Assembly: GCA_963682055.1 (NCBI GenBank) | Contig: OY821748.1 | Location: 32,409,661-32,473,660, forward strand | Source: Primula veris | Taxonomy: Eukaryota; Streptophyta; Magnoliopsida; Ericales; Primulaceae | Direction: 5' to 3' | DNA length: 64,000 bases | Shown here: one piece after another, positions 9,876 to 21,500 of the stretch | Numbering within the stretch: the stretch's first letter is position 1 | How the letters are laid out: the number at the start of each line of letters is the position of its first letter | The notes under the pieces: model-generated | Seen by the model: the letters and a program-made list of their open reading frames with translations, nothing else | What the model was told of the DNA's origin: nothing | Database searches by the model: none | Translations under genes and position numbers: made by a program

Positions 9876-12800
9876 ATGGAATCATCGAAAGAATCGGAGC
9901 ACGAAAATCCCTGTATCACCGGCGTTACATATCATGAAAATGGAACAAACAATAATATAGATTCACCATCAATACATATATATCATGAAAATGAAATAAA
10001 CAACAACAAGGACATGGTTCACATGATCACGCCACACTCTTTCCTTCCTCAACCGGAGACCCCGCCTGGTGTCACGCGTTCCAAGTCTCTTCCGGATAAA
10101 ACTTCTGTCGATATCAGGAAATTTATTCGTGATAAGAGTACGAGTTTCTCCATGGCTCTTGCAAACCGTATCTCGTCGTTTAAAGATGATCATGATGATG
10201 ATGAAAACATGTCGAAAAAGACGGATTGGACAGAATTTAACCTTTCAGGGTTGAAGGTGATCGTCAAGCTCAAGCCTCAAGACAACTACGGTTTGCAGGC
10301 AAGGGACTAATTCTTCTTTTTATTTTTTTGGTTTATTTTTTTGGATTTCTATATCTTCCTTGTGATAGCAATAGTTTAACGAAATTGGAAATTGTTGTTG
10401 GTGATTTAATGCTTTATGATATGTTATCTACCTTACCTTATATGAGAGTAAAAAATACATTTTTGGAGAGGATATTACAGTTACAAATATGGAATATTGG
10501 GATATTAACTTCTAAGTTACTGATTTCGAGTCATTTCAATTTCAAAATTTTCTCCATGTTTCCATTTTAAGGCATCCGGTACGTTATTGATGGCTTGTTA
10601 AATTTTTTAGACAATGGAAGGAATAAAAATCTTAGTTGTTACGCACCTTAACCAGTTCATATCGAGGGAAAATGGTCTTTAAAATTTAGCATTATTTTAC
10701 AAATATTTTATGGTTCCATAACATTGACAGGAGAATTTCTAGTAGTTTTTCATTTCCGGGCTCGGAGCCTATAACTTTTCAAGTTTGAATCAGTTTTGGT
10801 GCACTAGCAATCTGCAATCATCTTGGTTTGCATCACAGTTTCTCTCTGTTTAACTGAAACTCTGTTTTAAAAAGCTAGCTTAGTAATCTCGATTTAAAGC
10901 TTAAAAAAAACTTAAAAGGTTCGTTTTTTCGCTTTTTAGCCACGCTTTTAGCGCTTTGAGTGTTGCTATTGCAAAAAGTTTTAGCTAAGTTTTCGCTTTT
11001 TCAAATCGAAACAAGTGAAATAAAATGCCTTGTGTAATTTGCCTTATCACATGATATTATTATATGATAGTATCCTCTGAACTATTGTTTGATTCCAATG
11101 AATAAAACTAAGAAAACCGACAATCAATTTTGAGAAATGTTTCCATTTTCCAATCCTACAGGGAAGGATCTCATTCTTCTCTCGGTCCAACTGCCGAGAC
11201 TGTGGAGCGGTGCGGTCATTCTTCAAAGAAAAGGGACTAAAGTTCACCGAAATAAACATCGACGTGTATCCATCGAGAGAGAAAGAGCTCATTGAACGTA
11301 CAGGGGCATCATCGGTGCCCCAGATATTCTTCAACGAGAGCCTTTTCGGTGGATTAGTGGCTCTAAACTCTATGCGAAACAGTGGTCAGTTCGACCAGAG
11401 GCTAAAGGAGATGCTAAGTAGGAAATGTTCGGGTGATGCACCTGCACCGCCGGTTTATGGGTTTGATGATTTGGAAGAGGAACGGACGGACGAGATGGTG
11501 GCGATCGTTAGGGTTTTGAGGCAAAAGCTGCCTATTCAGGACCGTTTGATGAAAATGAAGATTGTCAAGAATTGTTTCAACGGTGGGGATATGGTGGAGG
11601 AGATTATTCAACAATTGGACTGTGGTAGAAAAAAGGTCAGTTTTGTTAAATTTAGTCCAATTTCACTAAATATATTCATCTTATTATGTCTTGGTAGTTT
11701 CTTTTAGAAATCTTTTTAGTGAAATAATATTTTTAACTCTAGGTTTCGCTTACACAATTGGTTATCCGGTATGACCAATTCAAATTCTTATCTTTTATTA
11801 CTCACAATTTCAGTGCATTATATTCTCCAAATTCAGTTTTAGAAAATCCATTTTAAAAGTCAATTGAAATTCCTGATTTTTTAGATTTTTATATTTGTTT
11901 AGCTTTTTTTAGCTTAAAAATCTGTTTTTTAAAACATAAATAATTAGTGTGTCCAAAAGCACCGATAGAGTTTTATAATTAAAAATCTAAATATCATTTA
12001 CCAAACGAAACATTTGTGTTTTCTTAAAATTATCATTATTAGAGGACGAGGGACAGTCAAAATTAGTAATATGTGTTTTTATATTTGGAAATAAATCTCT
12101 TTACTCTTTCGAAAAACTGGAATTTCACTGTTGAAACTGACACTAAAGAAACAAATCAGAGTTTAGTTACAATTACATGTAAATTTATTTTGAAGTTATT
12201 TTGTATATTGTTGACCGCATTTCAAGCTGATCTTTTACCATGATTGCGTCATGTTGTGTTTTTTTACTGTACTTTTTTTTTTTTTGTTTTTTTTTTTTTT
12301 ATTCGTGGATATTTATTTAGTACTGTTAATATAATAGTACATGGTTGGATTTGGAATCTCAAAACTGTTGGAATTCGCTGACCAAACAATTATTTCTTTA
12401 ATTTCACTTTTTCTTATTAAAATATTGTGCCACAAAGGGACAAAACCAAATCACATCTAAATTATCTAATTAGTTAGCTTTGCTTGTTTGCTTAGTAGGG
12501 TTCAGTTGTTTGATAAAACTGTGTCTTAAATGGGAAATCATTCGTATAACTTGTTGGTTGTAATTTCGCAAATAGTCTTATTCAAAATAATGATAATGAT
12601 GATTTTTATTTGTTCTATAACTACAATAAGTCAGCGGCAAGTCACAATCAATAGAGACTAAATCGGTTTTTTTCGTTATAATTTTTTTTTTTTGCATTGT
12701 AAAAAAATATTTTTCAAAAATATGAGGGCATGTAGCCCCTTTGAGCTCCCACCTAACTGCTCCACCGACAATAGCCATTTTCAAAACTAGAAAACTATGA

Positions 12801-15800
12801 CGTTTGATCGGTTGCAGATGTTATAAATTCAGACCAAATTTAAATCCGTCATTTTTGTAAAACTTAGGAACAATTCGTGTTTCAAATTGCAATGAGAACG
12901 AAATATATACTGAATCCAGGTTCAGCATAAAATATACTGTAGTAAGTAGTACTATTACTAATTGGATGTCTTATTTTTAAAATTTCGTAATGATATCAAT
13001 TTTTCATCCAAGTCTAATTACAACTCTGATGTGAAACTCTAACGTATATTTTTTTCCTCCTATTATAAATTTGTGTTGTCTATGCTTTTGTTCAATTTCG
13101 AATACCAACATTAATGATAACACACATGCCATGCTTCATGACCACTTGTGGTGTTATGGGGCATACAAAATACTAAATAAAATATTCATTTTCTAGAGCT
13201 TAAATACGAAGCTCCCCCATTTAATTTGTTTTAAGTAAATATGTACTAGTAGTTGGTCAAATACTCGAATACAATTTCTTGGAAAAGCCAACAAGTTTCC
13301 AGTTTCTACATTAAGGAAGAGTCTCAAATTATAGATTTATAAGCACCACTAGTTAGTGTGACAAGAGGTGATAGTTACAATTATATTAGTATTAGTCAAG
13401 TCAACCCAGTTATTTATTTCTTCACGGAGCTGATATGTGGAAACTACTCATTCCAAAATAAGGACTTTTTTTGTGCAATTTTGTTACATTAGTCTTCCTT
13501 TAAAAAATTGGCTGATGACTGTTTAACAGAATAAAAAATGGAAAGATTTGGTTCTTATCTGACTTCATCAATAGTTATTACACAATACTAGCATAAATGT
13601 ACAGGGTTGGTGAACAATTAACCACATTTTTCAGTTTTGGGTAGTTATCAAATTTATATAGATTTGTGGATATTGTTATAAGTTGAAGGGCATGCCTTTT
13701 GTTCTGTAAGAAGTGTTAGATAGTAAGAGTTTTTCCAAGAATTGATTCCGATTCTCATACTTTTAAATGTTGTTGTCCCGGTTCAATAATATTCTTATCG
13801 GACTGTTTTATTTCATAAACAGTTTGGGTTGTCTTTGTTTGGCGTATAGAATTTTATTGGTCGTGCACCTTGTCACTGAGGATGAACTGAAATACCGATA
13901 TACATTGATTATATGACAACAATTATAATAATTTGTCTGAAGGTGTCATTGTAACATTCATATACATTGATAAACATGGCATTTCCTAGAAATCTTGCAA
14001 ACCTATAAACAAGGAAAAGGTAAGCAAGGACTTTTCCGTGAAATCCAAGTAAATTTGTGCAGTTTGGTTTCCTACATTCTAAAATATTGATCGAGGAAAA
14101 AAATTATTTAACGGGATCTTGTCTTTTCTTTTTAGCACTGGTCTCATGGAGAAAAAAATACATATCTTTTCAGGAACCAATGATTCTAAAAAATCTACTC
14201 TCTATAGGTCCCTGAACGATCATTAAGACACTGGTAACTTACTTCAAGTTACTCCTCATAACAACTTCAAAATAAACAAGCATGGTTATTTTTTAGCAGT
14301 TTTTTTAATCCTTGTGTGCTTATATGCTAATATTCTTCAACTTTTGTAATACAACAAAACAGGCTGTTGAAGTTGCGAAGCTACTTGTCAAAAAACACTT
14401 CATTCACCACGTATTTGGGTAAGAACAAAGCCTTTTCTGTACCCTTGAACTGTAATCTGTATGCAGATTATTAATGTAAAAATATAATCCTATGAAACTT
14501 GTCTCTTGCCCATTTTTATGCAGGGAAAATGAATTTCAGGAAGGGAATCATTATTATAGGTTTTTAGAGCACGAGGCTTTCATTCCTAGGTGCTTTAATT
14601 TTCGAGGATCTTTAAACGATAGCGAACCTAAAGCTGCTACTGCAATTAGCCAAAGGCTGCATAAGATAATGTCCGCTATTCTCGAGTCATATGCCTCTCA
14701 GGATAGACGGCATCTTGATTATAATAGGATCGGCAACAGTGAGGAATTTCGGAGGTAGTTGTTTACTTTTACAACATTTGTTGTCAATGGTTGTATCTAA
14801 AATATTACCTGTATGATTTGAAAACATTTATTCATTAGTATTTTAATCAGATAGGTTTGCTTGTTGAAAAGGCTAGACAATGGTGATTTAATTATAGGTT
14901 TAAACTTAGAACGTAAAAACTTTACAGAAGACTGCCTAATTGATTAATCATGAAATATCATTTTTAATTTGTTCAAGTTCACTTATTGAAGGTTTTGTGG
15001 CCTTAATCTTTCTAAAAAAAGTTTTTGTAGCCTTGATGTAATGGCATATGTATATCAGTCTTATAAGCTTATTATCAATAGACGTGTGTGGTTAACGACA
15101 TTTTAAGTAGGGTGGGACAAAATTTTCTTAGCCTCAAATAAGTTAATATATTTTCTACAAAAGCTGCAGCCAAACAAAGTGTAGATAAGCTAATAGATGA
15201 CTTGTTTCTGCGAATCTATCTATGGACCTCTGCACTATTACATTATGGTTAAAAAAAACACTCCAAAATTATTTAAAAAACCATTACTGCCTTATCATTA
15301 TGTCCAAAATTTCCCCATGTGAATTCCACTTTCCCAGGGTCTTTATCATGTTGCTTAAATTGAGTTTCAGCTCTTTTGTTCCGAAATGCAGATACGTGAA
15401 CTTAGTACAAGATCTTCAAAGAGTGAACCTCCTGGAACTCTCACCGGACGAGAAGCTTGCCTTCTTTTTAAATCTTTATAATGCGATGGTCATACATGCC
15501 GTTATCAGAATTGGCCATCCTGGGGATGTGATTGATAAAAGATGTTTCTTTTCTGATTTTCAGTATTTAGTCGGAGGATATTCTTATTCCCTTACTGCTA
15601 TTAAAAGCGGAATTCTAAGAGGTAATAGGAGACCCCCTTACTCCTTGGTCAAATGTTTTGGAACTGGAGACAAGCGTTTAGAGGTAAGATGAGTCTATTT
15701 ATGAACTTTCTAACATAACTTATTCAGTACTACGGGAATCCAATTACTTTACATGCTTAATGCATTAAGATCAAGTAGTTTTTGAAATATAATAACAATT

Positions 15801-17929
15801 CAAAGAAATGATAAAAGATAAGTGCAGATGGGAACTTTTTTGTGGAAAGAAAGAAGCAGGTTGAAGAAATAAGCAGGCGTATAGAAAGTACCAAGACAGA
15901 AAAAACAAAATATAGACATTACTTATTGTACATGCTAAAGGCCAAGATCAAGGAGTTCTCGAGAAACAAATACATTTTAAAGAAGGAGAAAACCTAAGGG
16001 CAGATGGGAACATTTTAGTGAAAATAAAAAGCAGTCAAATGACTAAGCATACAGAAAGTAAGTCAAAGAAATATAATCACTCGAATAATGAGTATTTGAG
16101 ACTTGAAGTAATAGGAAAAGAATCGCATGCTGAAGTTATATGATTTACATTTATATTTCACATGATAAAAAAAAAATGTAAGGAGGTATTACGGAACGAT
16201 TATTTACATTTGTTTTTTAAGGTTACGTAGTGGCAACAGTCACTTATTACCCTTCATATATACAACTTATCTCTGAAGGGGTAATTTTCATAAGAAAACA
16301 ATGTTTTACCCGAAACTTTCAGTAATTTTGTGAAGTGGCATCTACACTTTGGTTGGACATACTAACTTTCACAATCTGTTCTAACTCGATTTGCCTTCGG
16401 GTATCGACATACTAACAAATCTACATCATCACATTCAATTTTCAGTTGGCTTTTCCAAAAGTCAATCCGCTGATTCATTTTGGACTGTGCAATGGGACAA
16501 GATCGAGCCCCATTGTAAGATTCTTTACACCTAATGCTATTGAATCGGAATTAAAACATGCCACTAGAGAATTTTTTCAAAGAGATGATGGAATGGACGT
16601 GGACTTGTCGAAGAGGACTGTTCACCTCACAGGAAATATGAAGTGGTAAGTTTAATAAGTTTCTTTACATACTTGATTTTTATTCTATGTTGCAATCACG
16701 GTGGCATAGAAAACCGGGGCTGGTCATTATCAGTATCCAAGAATTTGTTTTTTTTTAATGAACAAGTATCATGATAATAGCATTTTCCTTCATTTTAGGC
16801 TAGATAGAGCAACTACCAGACACGCTTCTACTATGATGAGTAACATGTTTTTTTTTTTTTGAATTATGAAGCTTATGTTGCTGCAACTATAAAGAAACTG
16901 TAGTTTATTAACTTAAGTTGGTTGACTGTTGTTTCTGCACAAATAAACTGTCTCATTTTAAAGCGTCAATGAATATTTTGATACTTCTAGTTTTCTATTT
17001 TTCAAAAACAAAGAAAGTCAAAATTTAAGCAGGACAGTCAAATTCCTCGAGTATGTGATCTACGCTAGGGAAATTGGCATATAATGACGGAATTGTTTAG
17101 TTAGGGGTAATAGGGAAAACGTTATGGTTGCACTTGATTTAGAATTATGAATTTTATGTTGCTGCAACTAAAGAAATTACAGTTTATCGAACTAAAGAAA
17201 TTACAGTTTATCAACTTAGGTTATTTGAACTGCTGTTTCCACCTAAATATGTTGGCATATTTTAAATAGCCAAAAAGTTTGGTTTGTCTATTTTGTAATT
17301 TCTAGCTTTCTCTTTCCAGAAAAGAAAGAAGATCAAAATTTAAGGACAGCCAAATGCATTGGAGCATGTGATCTTAAAAGCTAAAATAAGTTGATATTAA
17401 ATGGTGTAACCAAACAAGCTCTTACCTATTGAAAGTTGTAAACAATTTGATTTATTTTCCCTATGAAAGAAATTGGTCACATAATGGAATGAATGAAGAA
17501 AGACATTATCCAATTAATAGCTTTTGAAAACGAAGATGATAACCTACAATAATGGACATTTAAACTTCAGCAATATGCTAAATCTCACGGCATGTTCTGA
17601 AGAAAAAGGCCATTATCTTCTCATTGACGGATGGAGAATCATTTTTCAGTAGCTTTCATTATAAACTAAGTCTATTTAATTTTCTATGTTATTGTTTAAC
17701 TAATAATATAAAAACCAACCAGTTTGGCATCGATATAATCCAGTTTGTTTTGATTTTTGTACTGTTCTGCAGGTTTAACTTGGATTTTGGGGCAGACAAG
17801 GAAATGTTGCTTTGGATATTGAATTACTTGGATGCAAGTAAATCCGGTCTTTTAACACATCTTTTAGGAGATGGTGGAGCAGTTAGTATTGCTTATAAAA
17901 CCCACGATTGGTCACTCAATTCCTATTAA
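9876..17929 (+). CDS. Glutaredoxin-DEP-DUF547 domain protein, 7 exons, 610 aa
   Basis: Exons: 9876-10298, 11162-11635, 14363-14418, 14524-14754, 15392-15683, 16446-16645, 17773-17929. They join in frame to 611 codons with a terminal TAA. The N-terminus (about 140 residues) is polar and probably disordered. A glutaredoxin fold starts near residue 142, with CxxC site CRDC (about 152-155), the cis-proline stretch SVPQIFFN and a following GG. A DEP-like region spans about 250-335 (LRQKLPIQDRLMKMK... HFIHHVFGENEF). DUF547 fills about 410-560 (LAFFLNLYNAMVIHA), with a C-terminal tail ending DWSLNSY. Arabidopsis relatives, from memory about 640 aa, are annotated only as electron carrier/protein disulfide oxidoreductase; the substrate is unknown. 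All introns are GT-AG except the first, which looks like GC-AG. An intact frame and conserved motifs argue for a working gene. Confidence 0.9.
10299..11161 (+). other. Intron 1 of host gene 1 with apparent GC-AG splice sites
   Basis: Only CAG|GCAAGG at 10296-10304 joins to TACAG|GGAAGG (exon start 11162) and keeps the frame into the glutaredoxin fold (LQ-GRISFFSRSNC). The nearest GT (10291-10292) would give a +1 frame and lose the domain. GC donors with AG|GCAAG context are the known minority class in plants. Confidence 0.75.
11636..14362 (+). other. Intron 2 of host gene 1 (2.7 kb)
   Basis: Flanked by AAG|GTCAG and AACAG|GCT. AT-rich with several homopolymer T runs (12260-12300). I see no transposon ends or alternative exon. 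Confidence 0.7.
15800..16085. repeat. Imperfect direct duplication in intron 5
   Basis: GCAGATGGGAAC...TTTGTGGAAA...AAGCAG...CATA/GTATAGAAAGTA at about 15823-15900 recurs at about 16000-16065 (GCAGATGGGAACATTTTAGTG...ATACAGAAAGTA), an offset of about 177 bp. Intronic, non-coding. Confidence 0.6.
16861..17385. repeat. Imperfect direct duplication in intron 6 (about 220 bp units)
   Basis: AATTATGAAGCTTATGTTGC at 16862 and AATTATGAATTTTATGTTGC at 17143 begin two similar blocks. Each continues through TGCAACTA(TA)AAGAAA, CTGTTGTTTC/CTGCTGTTTC, TTTCTAG...TTTTCTATTT-like sequence and AAAATTTAAG...GACAG(T/C)CAAAT. The offset is about 281 bp, with roughly 75% identity by eye. Confidence 0.65.
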
Positions 17930-18680
17930 CCATAACTCAACGTTTTCTGAAAAGATCAATCGATATATAATGTTATCGGTGCAACGTTGAAAGTCCTAAA
18001 TGGATGCAGCCATAGGTATTTTGGATGTGCTCGTGTTATATTGTTCTATTCAGAAAAATCTGAAAGAAAGAAAGAAGAAGATAGATTTGTATTCAAGACA
18101 TGACATAAAAGACTACATACACTAGTGAATTAGGAAGCGCTAAATAGACTTTGTGAGACCGAAGTTTCTGATCACACTTGCACATGTAATCCTTTCGTTT
18201 ACCCTATTTCAGATGTTGCACTAAATATTAATCATCTACAGAATATTAAAGATTTTGCTGGTTCTCTGCACCTCATATATTTAATGGTGCTGGAGATAAT
18301 TGATATTTCTTCAAGCAAATCATGTTTTTGTATCTTTCATCATGTCATGTTTAATCATTTTATCAAACTACTGCATGTTAAAATTGAAATTTTGTAATAT
18401 ATCTTAAACCCTGTTACTATTTCCTAGTGGGTTCTCCAAGCGTAAACTGAATCAAACACTCTTCTTTTGTGACAATCTTCGTTGTATTAATGTTAACAAA
18501 GTTCAAATTGGTTGGTCCAATTAGTTGAGATTCAAGTATTTCACGCTCATCACCAGAAGCAAGTTGAGGGTTATTAAGTATTAAAAAAAAATAATTCAAA
18601 TTACAATAAAAACAAATAAGAGATAAAACATGAAAGATGGCTATAGTTTCTCGATAAAAACCTTAGTGGGCATTAAACAT
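17930..18680. other. 3' flank of host gene 1
   Basis: 3' untranslated/intergenic sequence. A minus-strand ORF at 18417-18599 (60 codons) has balanced composition (NPQLASGDEREILESQ..., ending GEPTRK). It may be a remnant exon of an unknown gene; I could not identify it. Confidence 0.4.
18417..18599 (-). pseudogene. Unidentified short ORF with gene-like composition
   Basis: Sixty codons ending in TAG. After an AT-driven start (MNYFFLILN), the rest is unusually protein-like for this AT-rich spacer: ASGDEREILESQLIGPTN and TKEECLIQFTLGEPTRK. There is no upstream exon, splice acceptor or family I can name. It is most likely a captured or relic exon. Confidence 0.25.
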
Positions 18681-19298
18681 TTATTGGGCATCTGGATGAC
18701 CCTTTTTTGGTCTTTAATCTAGTTAGAGCCCGACCAAAAAACTAATACTAATATGTTGCCTAATCTGGAAGAGTGAATTTCGGATCGGTATCCTTTGAAC
18801 ATAAGATAATTGTCGATAGGTCCATAAAAGTGAATTTATTTAAGTTCAAGTCCGGACCAATATATAAACCCAAAATTTTTAAAAAATGAATAAAATTTTA
18901 AAAAAAAATCAAAAAATTTAAAATTTAAAATTTAAAAATCAAAAAATCAAAAAATCAAAAAATTCAAAAACAAAAAGAAAATGTAATTTTTATTAATAAA
19001 ATCCAAAAAGATTTTTAAAAAAATCAAAAAAAAAATCGAAATACAATTCAAAAAATATTTTGTATGCACTTTTCTGGAATGTATGTGTTAGAACCATATT
19101 TCTGGCCTAGTGAACTCTTTGTTGTCAATTGGTTTGAGCAAAATAATTTAAGTTAAATAATTATTGATAAGAGGATTTTATGTTTATAGGTGAAGTTGCA
19201 ATCTCGGTTGCAACCATAGTTATAACCTGCTGATACGCAGGATTATTGTCTAACTGCATATTATTCTTTTAATAATTATTATGTGATAATTATATTTT

Positions 19299-19424
19299 AG
19301 GTAGACACGTCATACCCCACTCTAGGTAGACACGTCACACCCCACTCCAGGTGGACATAGTCGCAGAAAAGTCATACCCCACTCTAGTTAGACAAGTCGC
19401 ACCCCATCCCGGATGGACAAAACC
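19299..19424. repeat. Tandem repeat, about 25-37-bp units x4
   Basis: Units of the form TAGGTAGACACGTCATACCCC ACTC recur with small changes (GGTAGACACGTCACACCCC, GGTGGACATAGTCGCAG, GTTAGACAAGTCGCACCCC). Probably leader or LTR-flank sequence of the adjoining gypsy fragment. Confidence 0.7.
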
Positions 19425-19558
19425 TCTCCCAAACCGTGAGGATCAATGCAAATGTCATGCCATGATATATCAAATAAGCAAAACAAATTCCACTAAATTT
19501 CAGATATGAATCGTTATATGCATTTGTTTAATAATAAAACATACCTCAAGTTCGATAA

Positions 19559-20216
19559 TGTAACGCAAAAGGATATTAAGGCAATATTATAATAATTTTA
19601 AGGTTTCGAACCCACCTCTAACCGCTAACTGAGCTTGGCTATGTCTCTTGCTTGACCTTCGTCACACCCCGACTTACGATTTTATTACCTACTAAATATA
19701 GTATTCTTTCTTTGTCTATATATAGTGTTTATATCTTATGATTATAATACTTTAGCATAAAGAAACTTTGTAATCTCAATATAATATTATAATCTCTATA
19801 TAAGGTTATAGGTTTTTGAAGTATGATGAAGTGTGAGGGGGTGTAGGGGTATATATAGTGTTGGAAAAGTGACTATGTGTTTTGTACATTAAATGTGCTG
19901 AAGTTTGTTTTCAGGACATCTGTCCACTAAAAACTTCATAGAGAATTCGATATGTGTCCAAATGGATCATGTGATATATGTCTGAACCGACAAGAGAAAT
20001 ATCTACAAGTTTCATGTTTTGTACAATTCCTAATTCGTAGGATAAGTCGGTCTAAATTGTCCTACAAGGTGACATATATGCTGTTCTGGAATGTTCTGAT
20101 ATCATGTTACTAAAATTGCCACAAATATTCTCATATAAGTCCAAATTACTCAAATTTTATATATAACAATTTTATGAAGATTCTAATATTAATTATAGAA
20201 TTTTGAGTGTGTTACA
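19559..20216 (-). repeat. Probable 3' LTR of a gypsy chromovirus fragment
   Basis: Read on the minus strand it starts TGTAACACACTC directly after a purine-rich AGCGGGGAAGAAT tract. The far end is either 19559 (giving TGTAAC/GTTACA termini) or nearer 19660 (...GTGTGAC). The partner LTR is not in the window. Confidence 0.5.
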
Positions 20217-20260
20217 ATTCTTCCCCGCTTAGGAAATTTCGTCCCCGAAATTAGGTTACC

Positions 20261-20533
20261 TCAAGTGAATAGGTGCGAGTATTCCTTGCGCATTGTATCC
20301 TCGCTTTCCCAAGTTGCTTCCTCAACTGTTTGACTACGCCATAAAACCTTCACAAGTGGGATACTCTTATTTCGTAGCTTCTGCTCACGCTTATCAAGTA
20401 TTTTAACTGGCATTTCAAAATATGATAAGTCTTCTCTAAGTTCGGGCGGCTTCTCCGTCAATACATGGGATGGGTCATGTATATATTTTCGAAGCATGGA
20501 AACATGAAAGACGTTATGAAGTTTGGATAATTC
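20261..20533 (-). pseudogene. Gypsy integrase C-terminus with chromodomain-like tail (fragment)
   Basis: On the minus strand the frame reads LSKLHNVFHVSMLRKY, then DPSHVL, a PVKILDKREQKLRNKSIP stretch, VKVLWR, EEATWE and a final YSHLFT with TGA. This is the typical end of the Tekay-like chromovirus polyprotein, where integrase is followed by a chromodomain that guides insertion. Everything upstream is missing: the frame is cut at 20533 by the Cassandra-like block. A purine tract and probable LTR follow it. Fragment only, no function. Confidence 0.8.
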
Positions 20534-20974
20534 TGTAACAACCCGGCCCTACGGACCGAACCGCCACGCCCGTATCAACAATATTGTCCGCTTTGGCACA
20601 ACTTCCCAGGGGGGTCACCCATCCTGGTACTACTCCACAGTTAAGCGTGCCCGACGAGGACGTCGTGCCTAAAGGGAGGGTGATTGTGACGACCTAGATT
20701 TCCAGGAAGGAAATTCTGTGGTGCGGTGTTGTGCGTCAGTCCCACATCGTCCAGATATGAGAGTACTCGTGTGGTATATGAGCTTAAAGATCCATTTCCT
20801 ATCAACAAGGCCTTTTAAAGCCGTGCGGCACAATAGCGAGGACGAAACTCCACAGTTAAGCGTGCTTAACTTGGAGTAGTACCAGGATGGGTGACCCCCT
20901 GGAAAGTTGTGCCAAAGCGGACAATATTGTTGATACAGGCGTGGCGGTTCGGTCCGTAGGGCCGGGTCGTTACA
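20534..20974. mobile_element. Cassandra-type TRIM, one LTR plus an inverted partial LTR
   Basis: 20685-20974 (290 bp) runs TGTGACGACC...GGGTCGTTACA, a near-perfect inverted terminus. It contains a segment (20846-20908) matching the 3' half of plant 5S rRNA: CCACAGTTAAGCGTGCTT, then AGTAGTACCAGGATGGGTGAC. It also has AAAGCGGACAATATTGTTG, which I know from Cassandra LTRs. 20534-20637 is an inverted copy of the 3' end of this LTR, up to the same 5S stretch, followed by a forward ACAGTTAAGCGTGC piece. Cassandra LTRs carry a 5S-type pol III promoter. No target duplication was found around the block, so it is rearranged. Confidence 0.85.
20846..20908 (+). other. 5S rRNA-like promoter segment in the Cassandra LTR
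   Basis: Matches the internal-control-region side of plant 5S rRNA but lacks the 5' third of the gene. It is therefore an LTR promoter module, not a 5S rRNA gene. Confidence 0.8.
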
Positions 20975-21500
20975 GTTTTATATGTTTCTTTCAACGTAAA
21001 TAATAACTCCTATATTCAAGCAAGATTATCTCGAATTGACCTATAAAAATTGTGATCAAATCTGGAGCTATAAAGATTTCGTATGACAATGAGATTTAGA
21101 TCAATATGGAGATACAAGAATAAATCAAGAAGATTCTGAAGATAAAGATTATATGAAAAAGATATTTGAAGATTTATTTTTCTTGTATAAATAGATGATA
21201 GCTTTTCTTGTAAAACGTGTGTATTCTAAACTATAAAAAACTACCCTTAGAGAGACACACGAATGAACTCTTAAAACGAAAAAACAATGGTGGGATATCA
21301 TTGATCTTTTGAGTGATAGTTATATAGTAAGAGCAATATAGAGATAGGCAGAAAAACCTAGAACGATTCTGAGAATTTTTCACTAATACTTAGATCCTAT
21401 ATTGTAAGCTGTTATAATATCACTAATCTGGGTGAGTGCCCCGGAGACGTAACCCAATTGGATGAACTCCGTTGTTAAATTTACGTCTGAATTCTTTCAA
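20975..21500 (+). repeat. LTR-like fragment
   Basis: It holds a TATA box (TTGTATAAATAGATG, about 21184) and ends GAGTGCCCCGGAGACGTAACCC...GAACTCCGTTG...TTCTTTCA. This resembles the R/U5 end of plant copia LTRs. No partner LTR was identified. Confidence 0.4.

Noticed and set aside
20534..20974. 5S rRNA gene
   Set aside because: Only the 3' half of 5S is present, within LTR ends typical of Cassandra.
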